Assembly: GCA_003220975.1 (NCBI GenBank)
Contig: QHTX01000175.1
Span: 1-6,431 of the forward strand
Direction of reading: 5' to 3'
DNA length: 6,431 bases
DNA from: Gemmatimonadota bacterium
Lineage (GTDB): Bacteria; Gemmatimonadota; Gemmatimonadetes; Gemmatimonadales; GWC2-71-9
The notes below the pieces were generated by a model. The model was given only the letters and a program-made list of their open reading frames with translations. It was not told where the DNA came from and searched no databases. Numbering within the stretch: the stretch's first letter is position 1; each line of letters begins with the position of its first letter. Shown here one piece after another: positions 1 through 5,598 of this stretch. The translations under genes and the position numbers were made by a program.

Positions 1-1902
1 GCCACGCTCGAGCCCTCCGAACTGTTCAAGGCTCGGTGGTTGATGTCGGACACGACGGCGGCACCCCTCCTCCGCGAGTACTACGGTCGCGGCGGCTGGG
101 AGGATGTGCGTCTGGAGGTGTGCCCGGAGGCGGACGCCGTCAACGCCGAGTTCCAGCGGCAGCCCGAAAAGGGGAGGGAGCGTCACGCCCGACTGAAGCG
201 GGTCTTCAGAGTGCAGCTTGAGGACAGCCGAGCGGCACCGATCGTAAAGTACGTCGCGGCGAAAAGCGTCGGATGGGGTTGGCTGAGCTACCACGCCTAC
301 CTCGCAGGCACCCGGCTTGCCGGTCTGGTGCCGCGGGTGCTCGGCCTCCGCAACGGCCTGTTGTGGACGGAGTGGGCTGGGCCCATCCCCAGCCGGGATG
401 AACCCGGCAGCGGAGACGTCACCACGGCCATCGACCCCGGGACAGTGGGTAGGTACGTCGCCCGGCGAGTAGCGCGCCTGCGCCTGGCCGAGGACCCGTT
501 TGCGGGAAATACCGCTCCCGACCCAAACGGCTGGGCCGTGCTGACACAGATCCTGCGGCGCGTCTACGGCGTCCGCCTCGGCCGTCTCAAGTCGCCCGTT
601 CTGCGTCGCTCGCTGGGACGCTACGTCAGCCCGGTCCCGGCACTCGTCGACGGCCGCATGCACCGGCACGAGTGGATTATCACCGACGGGGCGATTCTCA
701 AGACGGATTTCGAACATCACAACTTCGGCAGTGGTGAGCTGAACATCGTGGATCCGGCGTACGACCTGGCCGCCGCCGCGTTCGAGCTCCAACTGTCTGA
801 GGAGGCGGAAGCGGCCCTGCTGAGCGCCTATGCCGAGGAAAGCGGCGACCGAGCGGTGGGGGCCCGGCTGCTCCTATACAAGCTCCTCTACGGCGTCGTC
901 ACCATGCGAGAGGCGGTCAGTCAGCGGCCGGTGGACGCTCGACAAAACGACCGCTATCAGACGGCACGGAGGTTCCTGGTGCACGAGATGCACCGTCACT
1001 GTGCGACGCGGATTCTCGAGGCCCCGGGAGCGGCGTGGTCGCGTCGGCTCTTCGCCCTCGACCTGGACGGGGTGTTCGACTGTGACGTACTGGGCTTCCC
1101 CCACACGAGCGCCAGCGGGCTGACTGCCCTCGCGCTGCTGCAGGGACATCGTTACTCAGTCATCCCGTGCACCGCACGCAGCATCGCGGACGTTCGCAGC
1201 TTCTGCCGGACATACGGGCTTCCCGGCGGCCTGGCGGAGGACGGCAGCGTGTTCTACGACGCCGTCGAGGACCGCGAGTGGTCGCTGCTGGATGAGGTCG
1301 CCACCGCTCAGCTCGCGCGGTGCCGAGAGGTCATCCGGCAGTTGCCCGAGGTCTTCACCGATCCGGCGTATAGGTACGCCATCCGCGCCTATCGCTACCA
1401 AGGCCACGAGACCATTGCCCCAGACCGAGGTGGCTTGGGAGCCCTGCTGGCGCGGGACGGCCTTGATCGGCTCACGTTCAGGATGACCCTGGGAGAGGCT
1501 CTCATCGTGCCGCGTGCCGTGAGCAAGGGTCGAGCGCTGCTGGCCGCCAAGCGGCGTCTCGAAGGCGCCGTCGAGTCCGTGGCGGCGATCGGCGACTCCG
1601 AGCGCGATGTCTCGATGCTCGAGGTGGCCGACTTCGCGTATGCGCCAGCGAACTGCTCGACAGGAATCCGCGAGCTCGCGCGCCAAGGCAGGTGTCGCAT
1701 CATGGCTCTTCCCCGCCAACTGGGCCTCTTGGCGGCCGTGCGAGATCTGCTGGGGCGGAGCGCGGCAGGGGACGGCGCAACCGGTTTGCCCACCCGGGTC
1801 TGTCTCGAGCCCTACGACGACCCGGTCGTGGGCGTGCTGCGGGCGGCCGATCGAACGCGGCTGCGAGCGCTCCTCGCGGCGTGCGACTGGCGTAGGCTGT
1901 GA
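1..1902 (+). CDS. Kinase-fold / HAD-phosphatase fusion protein (5' end open)
   Basis: The frame is open from base 1, so the gene may begin outside the window; TTG at 40 and ATG at 43 are the first possible internal starts but lack a convincing ribosome site. Counting residue 1 at base 40, residues ~50-330 resemble the aminoglycoside-phosphotransferase/protein-kinase fold: IVKYV (candidate ATP lysine K70), a hinge-like stretch near 110, then RHEW (209-212), LKTDFEHHNFG (220-230, D223 as the metal-binding Asp) and DPAYDLA (238-244). The usual HxDxxxxN catalytic loop is not seen. Residues ~335-570 carry all four HAD motifs: DLDGVFD (nucleophile D341, acid D343), T378, K496 and GDSERD (518-523), with a C2-type cap of ~110 residues between motifs II and III, as in Cof or sucrose-phosphate-phosphatase relatives. 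Kinase and phosphatase activities are inferred; the substrate is unknown, perhaps a sugar or lipid-linked intermediate given the flippase 28 bases downstream. HAD call firm, kinase call moderate. Confidence 0.8.
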   Translation, partial: ATLEPSELFKARWLMSDTTAAPLLREYYGRGGWEDVRLEVCPEADAVNAEFQRQPEKGRERHARLKRVFRVQLEDSRAAPIVKYVAAKSVGWGWLSYHAYLAGTRLAGLVPRVLGLRNGLLWTEWAGPIPSRDEPGSGDVTTAIDPGTVGRYVARRVARLRLAEDPFAGNTAPDPNGWAVLTQILRRVYGVRLGRLKSPVLRRSLGRYVSPVPALVDGRMHRHEWIITDGAILKTDFEHHNFGSGELNIVDPAYDLAAAAFELQLSEEAEAALLSAYAEESGDRAVGARLLLYKLLYGVVTMREAVSQRPVDARQNDRYQTARRFLVHEMHRHCATRILEAPGAAWSRRLFALDLDGVFDCDVLGFPHTSASGLTALALLQGHRYSVIPCTARSIADVRSFCRTYGLPGGLAEDGSVFYDAVEDREWSLLDEVATAQLARCREVIRQLPEVFTDPAYRYAIRAYRYQGHETIAPDRGGLGALLARDGLDRLTFRMTLGEALIVPRAVSKGRALLAAKRRLEGAVESVAAIGDSERDVSMLEVADFAYAPANCSTGIRELARQGRCRIMALPRQLGLLAAVRDLLGRSAAGDGATGLPTRVCLEPYDDPVVGVLRAADRTRLRALLAACDWRRL

Positions 1903-1912
1903 GGGTCTGGGT

Positions 1913-1920
1913 GGAGAGGA
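1913..1920 (+). promoter_or_regulatory. Ribosome binding site of the flippase gene
   Basis: GGAGAGGA lies 10 bases before the ATG at 1931, inside the 28-base gap after the upstream stop. It supports 1931 as the start over the much longer open frame that begins inside the upstream gene. A second in-frame ATG at 1952 is possible but lies far from this site. Confidence 0.6.
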
Positions 1921-1930
1921 CCGTGCAGCG

Positions 1931-3409
1931 ATGACGGCGGCCCCGTTCCGCATGAGCCGGATCGGCCGCCACGGCGTCGTCTACGGCGCGGGCATCGTCC
2001 TGAGCAAGGCGGCCGCCTTCGCCATGTTGCCCATCTATACCCGGTACCTCTCACCCGCCGACTACGGGCTCCTGCAGCTGATCCAGATGGTTCTCGAGGT
2101 GGCCTCCATCATCGCGGGATCACGCCTGGGTGCGGGGATCTTCCGCTTCTACCACAAGGCTGAAACCCCAGACGAGCGACGGGCTGTGCTGTCCACGGCG
2201 CTGATCGTGCTGCTCACCTCCTACGCCGCCGCGGCGATCGGCATGTATGCCCTGGCGCCCTATGTCGCAGACTTCGCATTCGGTTCGCGCGACCATACGA
2301 TGCTCGTGCGGCTGGCGGCGGCGAGTCTCGCCTTCGAGAGCCTGGTGCTCGTCCCGCTCGCCTACCTGCGGGTCCGAGATAAATCGACGTTCTACGTGGC
2401 TGTGACGACCGCAAAACTGGTGTTGCAGTTGACCCTGAACGTCGTGTTCGTGGTGCATCTGGGCTTGGCGGCCACGGGCGTGCTGCTCAGCACTCTCGTC
2501 ACCAACGTCGCGACCGGGGCGTTCTTGGCGTGCTACCTCGTCCGGGACGTGGGCCTCCGGTTCTCGAAGGGCTCCGCCCGTGACCTCCTGCGCTTCGGCA
2601 TCCCGTTTATCGGCACCCAGGTGGCCACCTTCATACTCACATTCGGCGATCGATACTTCCTGCGGAGCGTATCCGACACGAGCGCGGTCGGGTTGTACGG
2701 CCTGGCGTACCAGTTCGGGTTCCTGCTCGCCATGATCGGCGAGGTCCCGTTCACGACCGTATGGGAGCCGGCGAGTTTCGAGATCGCCAAGCGACGCGAC
2801 CGGAACGAACTGTACGCGCGGGGCTTCATCTACTTCAACGTGGTACTCTTGTCCGTCGCCGTGCTCATCATTCTGTTCGCCGGGGATTTTCTGCGAATCG
2901 TAGCCGCCCCGGCGTTTCGGCCCGCGGCGGATCTCGTGCCGGTCATCGTGCTCGCCTACGTCCTACAATCGTGGACGATCATGCACTACATCGGCATCCA
3001 GATTCGCGAGCGGACGGAGTTCTACACGCTGGCGAACTGGGCGGGGGCGATCGTCGCCCTCGCCGGATATGCGTTGCTCATCCCGCGTCTCCTCGGCCTC
3101 GGCGCGGCGTTGGCGACGGTCGCGGCGTTCGCGGTGCGAGAGGGGGCCGTGTATCTGCTGTCCCAGAGGCTCTGGCCCATCCGCTATCGTTGGGGTCCGG
3201 TGGTACGCCTGCTGCTCGTCGCGACCGTCGTCTGCGTGGTTGGGCTGCTGCTGCCTCGCCCGAGCCTATGGTTCTCTCTCTCCGCCCGGGGACTGTTGCT
3301 GTTGGCGTACTGCGGTGGGCTATGGCACGCCGGAGTCCTGCCGGCAGACGATCGCCGGCTCCTCGGGCGCCCAAGACTCGCGCTCGTCACCATCAGGGAA
3401 CAACGGTAG
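1931..3409 (+). CDS. Polysaccharide flippase, Wzx/MOP superfamily
   Basis: This 492-residue integral membrane protein likely flips undecaprenyl-linked oligosaccharide across the inner membrane for surface-polysaccharide assembly (family knowledge). Its sequence has the layout of the polysaccharide-biosynthesis branch of the MOP exporters. There is an N-terminal helix with LPIYTRYLSPADYGLLQL (residues 33-50), a typical opening of these transporters; FGDRYFLRSV (238-247); and a VGLYGLAYQFG segment (253-263). By eye there are about 14 hydrophobic segments, near 13-34, 45-64, 86-112, 128-146, 154-176, 178-204, 221-238, 252-276, 300-319, 334-356, 366-384, 388-410, 424-441 and 452-470. The length is normal for the family. 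The start rests on the GGAGAGGA site and on LSPADYG falling near residue 40. The gene follows the kinase/HAD fusion closely, suggesting one transcript. The exact glycan cannot be read from the sequence, so no specific symbol is given. Confidence 0.9.
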   Translation: MTAAPFRMSRIGRHGVVYGAGIVLSKAAAFAMLPIYTRYLSPADYGLLQLIQMVLEVASIIAGSRLGAGIFRFYHKAETPDERRAVLSTALIVLLTSYAAAAIGMYALAPYVADFAFGSRDHTMLVRLAAASLAFESLVLVPLAYLRVRDKSTFYVAVTTAKLVLQLTLNVVFVVHLGLAATGVLLSTLVTNVATGAFLACYLVRDVGLRFSKGSARDLLRFGIPFIGTQVATFILTFGDRYFLRSVSDTSAVGLYGLAYQFGFLLAMIGEVPFTTVWEPASFEIAKRRDRNELYARGFIYFNVVLLSVAVLIILFAGDFLRIVAAPAFRPAADLVPVIVLAYVLQSWTIMHYIGIQIRERTEFYTLANWAGAIVALAGYALLIPRLLGLGAALATVAAFAVREGAVYLLSQRLWPIRYRWGPVVRLLLVATVVCVVGLLLPRPSLWFSLSARGLLLLAYCGGLWHAGVLPADDRRLLGRPRLALVTIREQR

Positions 3410-3417
3410 CCCGAGGC

Positions 3418-3795
3418 TCAGCTTTCGAGAATGACCACCGCCGCCGCCACCCCGGGTTGATGCGAGGGGCTGAGGTGAATGTGTGGGACCCCCTTGCGGC
3501 GGGCCTCGGCCGCCGCTGATCCGGTCAGGCTCATGGCGGCGCTGCCGCCGTCTACGCGGACCACTTCGACCTGTTGAAACGAGATGCCGCGCGCCGAGCC
3601 CGTGCCCAGCGCTTTGAGCAGGGCCTCCTTGGCGGCAAACCGTCCGGCCAACGCTTGGGCCCGGTCGGCCCGGTCGGCGCACGCCGCCAACTCTGCGGCG
3701 GTGTAGACCCGCTCCTCGAACCGCCCGCCGTGCAGGGCGAGTGCGCGGGCGATCCGCTGCGTTTCCACGACGTCGAGCCCCACTCCGAGGATCAT
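3418..3795 (-). CDS. acpS: Holo-[acyl-carrier-protein] synthase
   Basis: This 125-residue protein transfers 4'-phosphopantetheine from coenzyme A to a serine of apo-acyl carrier protein, giving the holo form needed for fatty acid (and some polyketide) synthesis in the cytoplasm. The family signatures are clear. GVGLDVVETQRI (residues 4-15) holds the Mg-binding D8 and conserved R14; FEERVYTAAEL (26-36) follows; RFAAKEALLKALGTG (52-66) holds E57 and K61. Near the C-terminus the usual SLSHD/E stretch reads HLSPSHQPG (107-115), a mild departure. The length is normal for AcpS. The ATG at 3795 is preceded by AGGAG six bases away. The gene is last in the leftward set, 23 bases after the phosphatase stop, and ends 8 bases from the stop of the convergent flippase gene. 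Product assignment is firm; any special role in the glycan locus is unproven. Confidence 0.95.
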   Translation of the reverse strand: MILGVGLDVVETQRIARALALHGGRFEERVYTAAELAACADRADRAQALAGRFAAKEALLKALGTGSARGISFQQVEVVRVDGGSAAMSLTGSAAAEARRKGVPHIHLSPSHQPGVAAAVVILES

Positions 3796-3801
3796 CGGCC
3801 G

Positions 3802-3806
3802 CTCCT
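3802..3806 (-). promoter_or_regulatory. Ribosome binding site of acpS
   Basis: On the minus strand AGGAG sits six bases before the acpS ATG at 3795, in the 23-base gap after the phosphatase gene. It fixes the acpS start and suggests acpS is independently translated from a shared transcript. Confidence 0.65.
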
Positions 3807-3818
3807 GATGACACCAAG

Positions 3819-4367
3819 CTAACCGATCGCTCGCTCCAGCTCACGCGCGCACCGCTCGATGCGCGCGTAGGCCTCCTCGAACACGGCGAGCGGCTGGCTC
3901 ACGGGATCCCGGATCGTGCGGCCGTCCCCGGGCTCCGGGTCGAGATCGCCCAACACGAGCACGTCGCGCTCGGACCGCCCGAAGCGGTCACAGACCTGGC
4001 GGCGCTGCGCGGCGTCCATGACGACGACGAGATCGGCCGCGCGGGCGCCGTGCGCCGTCAACAGTTCCGACCGGTGTGCGGAGAGATCGACGTCGTAGCG
4101 TGCCGCCGCCGCGACCGCCTCGGGCGGTGAGCGGCGACCAGGTCCGAGAAACCCGGCGGAATCGACCCGCACACCACGCCCCGAGAGCCACGGACGCAGC
4201 AGTCCCGCGGCGAACGGGCTCCGGCACATGTTGCCGTGACACACTACCAGCACTGACCGCACAGGGCGGTGGCGGCGCAGCAGCGCGAGCGCCCGGCGCC
4301 GGCGCAGCGAGTGCAGCACCCGGTTGCGCACGCCCCCCAGTCGCCAGCGGCCGCTAGCCTCGTTCAC
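3819..4367 (-). CDS. Low-molecular-weight protein-tyrosine phosphatase
   Basis: This is an LMW-PTP of about 182 residues. Counting from the GTG at 4367, the P-loop VCHGNMCRSP spans residues 42-51, with nucleophile C43 and R49 in the CX5R motif. DSAGF (69-73) and LSAHRS (95-100) are further family blocks, and the general-acid Asp lies in RDP (D154). In capsule clusters such enzymes (Wzb type) dephosphorylate the polysaccharide-export tyrosine kinase; other members act as arsenate reductases or on arginine phosphate. No kinase is visible here, so the substrate is open. The chosen GTG overlaps the upstream regulator's TGA as GTGA, which points to translational coupling. A GTG at 4385 (188 residues) or several later GTGs (for example 4262, directly before the core) are alternatives. 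The ~35 residues before the core are unusually arginine-rich. The fold call is firm; the start is not. Confidence 0.9.
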   Translation of the reverse strand: MNEASGRWRLGGVRNRVLHSLRRRRALALLRRHRPVRSVLVVCHGNMCRSPFAAGLLRPWLSGRGVRVDSAGFLGPGRRSPPEAVAAAARYDVDLSAHRSELLTAHGARAADLVVVMDAAQRRQVCDRFGRSERDVLVLGDLDPEPGDGRTIRDPVSQPLAVFEEAYARIERCARELERAIG

Positions 4368-5230
4368 CCGAATGCCCGGATCCACTTCCCCTCGGCTTTG
4401 GCGAGCTGCAGCGCGCGGGCGGCGCGTGCCAGCAGGTCCTTCGGCTCGACCGGTGTGTAGCGCACGTTGCCGACCGCATCATACCCGGCTCGCAGCTCGG
4501 GGGTCGGCATGGCGCGCCGGAACCGTTCGGCGAGCTTGACCGCGCCGACGGCATCCGTGCCCGGCGCGACCACGGCGAACTCCCCCTGCCCCACTCGCCC
4601 GATCGCGTCAGAGCGGCGCCCGCCGGCCTGGAACGTCCGGCCCACCACCTGCAGCAGCTCGACGGACGGCTCGCCTTCGAGGGCCGGAGCGAACATCACG
4701 CAGGCCGCCGACGTGTTGTGGTGGGCGGCTTGGAGGATCAGCTCGCGGGCGCGACGCGCCAAGCCCTGCGCCGTGTACAGACCCGTCAGGTCGTCCACCA
4801 CTTTCTCCGTGGGCGCACCGTCGGCTTCGAGCTTGGCGCGGACGTAGGTGTCCAGCGCCAGCAGCAGCTCGTCGGGGTTCAGGGGCAGCGGGAGGAGCTC
4901 CCAGATGCCCACGCGAAGGGCGGCGATATGGTCGCGCGGCGTCGGATGGCCCGTCGTCATGAGGAGAATCGGCGTGCTCGTCCCGATCAGCGGATCGTCG
5001 CGCAGCGCGTTGCCGAGGGCGAGGCTGTCGCGGTCAGCGAGCCTGGCATCGAGGAGGATCACATCCGGGCGCACCTCCCGCGCCCGCTCGAGCACAGGGG
5101 CGCCCGCATACACCCGCAGGACGGAGTAGCCATGTTGACCGAGGAAGCCCTCGAGCTCCCGCAGACCATGGTTCTGGTCGCTCGCGATGAGAATACGCGG
5201 CGGACGGGAGAGACGCTTGCGATTTGCCAT
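4364..5230 (-). CDS. Response-regulator-like protein: REC plus degenerate GGDEF domain
   Basis: This cytoplasmic protein has 288 residues. Residues ~12-130 form a receiver domain: RILIASDQN (12-20), PDVILLDARL (55-64) with candidate phospho-acceptor D61, T92/T93, and LPLPLNPDEL (113-122). One acid of the usual pair is lost (S17 D18), and the conserved lysine before the last proline is leucine (L115). Residues ~145-288 look like a GGDEF domain. It opens with DDLTGLYTAQGL (146-157), but the DxDxFK metal block is replaced by CVMFAPAL (177-184), and the GGDEF signature reads GQGEF (214-218). The RxxD inhibitory-site spacing is kept (R205, D208). So it is probably not a diguanylate cyclase and may bind c-di-GMP or only partners (inference). 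The ATG at 5230 is fixed by an in-frame TGA five codons upstream (5246-5248); no strong ribosome site is visible. It is the first gene of the leftward operon and overlaps the phosphatase start. Confidence 0.82.
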   Translation of the reverse strand: MANRKRLSRPPRILIASDQNHGLRELEGFLGQHGYSVLRVYAGAPVLERAREVRPDVILLDARLADRDSLALGNALRDDPLIGTSTPILLMTTGHPTPRDHIAALRVGIWELLPLPLNPDELLLALDTYVRAKLEADGAPTEKVVDDLTGLYTAQGLARRARELILQAAHHNTSAACVMFAPALEGEPSVELLQVVGRTFQAGGRRSDAIGRVGQGEFAVVAPGTDAVGAVKLAERFRRAMPTPELRAGYDAVGNVRYTPVEPKDLLARAARALQLAKAEGKWIRAFG

Positions 5231-5246
5231 ACGGCTCGGTAACCGT

Positions 5247-5262
5247 CAGGTCTCCGAACCTG
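5247..5262 (-). repeat. Small hairpin in the regulator leader
   Basis: CAGGT and ACCTG form a perfect 5-bp stem around a 6-base loop, ending 16 bases before the regulator ATG. On the minus strand the loop reads TCGGAG, whose GGAG resembles a ribosome site but is about 21 bases from the ATG, too far to serve it directly. Such a short stem can occur by chance. Confidence 0.3.
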
Positions 5263-5308
5263 CCGGGTCGAGAGCCTCAGCTAGGAGGTCTGCGGCGCCC
5301 AAGCGCGA

Positions 5309-5324
5309 CACGTGGCTGGCACGT
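5309..5324. repeat. Palindrome ACGTG-N5-CACGT, possible operator
   Basis: ACGTG at 5310-5314 and CACGT at 5320-5324 are perfect inverted half-sites separated by five bases; the left half is itself part of CACGTG (5309-5314). The site lies about 80 bases upstream of the regulator start, a plausible place for a dimeric DNA-binding protein. No regulator is identified, so the operator role is a guess. Confidence 0.3.
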
Positions 5325-5337
5325 AAGGATGGCGGTT

Positions 5338-5367
5338 GTGGTGGCCCGCGGGGAGCGAAGCCACCAC
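5338..5367. repeat. 8-bp perfect hairpin GTGGTGGC / GCCACCAC
   Basis: The arms at 5338-5345 and 5360-5367 are perfectly complementary, with a 14-base G-rich loop. No T-run follows on either strand, so it is not a standard intrinsic terminator. It surrounds the left arm of the larger inverted repeat, so the two folds exclude one another. Confidence 0.5.
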
Positions 5368-5451
5368 CCGGCGCCCGCAGCGCCCGCTTCTCCGAGCGCG
5401 TCGGGCCATGCCGCGATGGTCAACACAGCCGGTTCGCTCCCCTCGGGCCAC
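5341..5451. repeat. 19-bp inverted repeat (18/19), 73-base spacing
   Basis: The left arm 5341-5359 reads GTGGCCCGCGGGGAGCGAA. The reverse complement of the right arm 5433-5451 is identical except A for C at the eighth base. The match stops at both ends of the arms. Transcribed leftward, the right arm would appear first in the RNA leader of the regulator and could pair with the left arm. It may also be a dispersed repeat family (REP-like) with copies elsewhere in the genome; only the two copies in this window can be seen. Confidence 0.6.
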
Positions 5452-5542
5452 GGCCCACATCTCGCAAGCTGGATGCCACGGATAAGCCAACCCAGCTCGT
5501 TGTGTCTTTGAGACTTGCGCTAGGGCGCGTGGCCGCGAGGCT

Positions 5543-5581
5543 GCGACCGTGGAGCCCGCGCTCAACATGCGGCTCGGTCGC
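5543..5581 (-). terminator. Terminator-like hairpin after the GNAT gene, no T-run
   Basis: Seventeen bases after the GNAT stop codon, 5543-5549 pairs perfectly with 5575-5581 (GCGACCG/CGGTCGC). After a 3-base bulge the stem continues with AGCC/GGCT (5553-5556 with 5571-5574), leaving a 14-base loop. The position fits the 3' end of the leftward GNAT transcript. The absence of a T-run means it could instead be a 3' stabilising hairpin or assist Rho. Confidence 0.4.
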
Positions 5582-5598
5582 CACAGCTGGTCCACGGG

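Larger units (their letters stand above)
5231..5598. other. 368-base spacer without a convincing gene
   Basis: This gap separates two leftward genes: the end of the GNAT gene on the right and the start of the regulator on the left. Short open frames exist on both strands, but none has a good start, recognisable product or family signature. The gap must hold the regulator promoter and probably the end of the GNAT transcript, yet no clear -35/-10 pair can be called. It is rich in inverted repeats, listed separately. Confidence 0.7.

Noticed and set aside
1607..1930. Possible 108-residue N-terminal extension of the flippase
   Set aside because: It lies in the wrong frame inside the HAD domain, is rich in Arg, Ser and Cys with no membrane segment, and the ATG at 1931 has a good ribosome site and gives the normal family length.
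1156..1953. Long open frame on the minus strand opposite the HAD domain
   Set aside because: It mirrors a well-supported HAD coding region, has an arginine- and proline-rich sequence typical of antisense frames in GC-rich DNA, and shows no family motif.
3408..3418. Bidirectional intrinsic terminator between flippase and acpS
   Set aside because: The stem is only 4 bp and no T-run follows on either strand.
2761..3519. Open plus-strand frame overlapping the end of the flippase gene
   Set aside because: It is an alternative frame of the membrane protein, dominated by Arg, Gly and Ala, and runs into the acpS coding region on the other strand.
5318..5334. Sigma-54 promoter beginning TGGCAC on the plus strand
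   Set aside because: The -12 element TTGC is missing at the required spacing, and no plus-strand gene follows.
5394..5423. TTGACC on the minus strand (5418-5423) as a -35 box
   Set aside because: At 17 bases spacing the -10 position reads CGCGCT, which is unlike TATAAT, so the pair is not supported.
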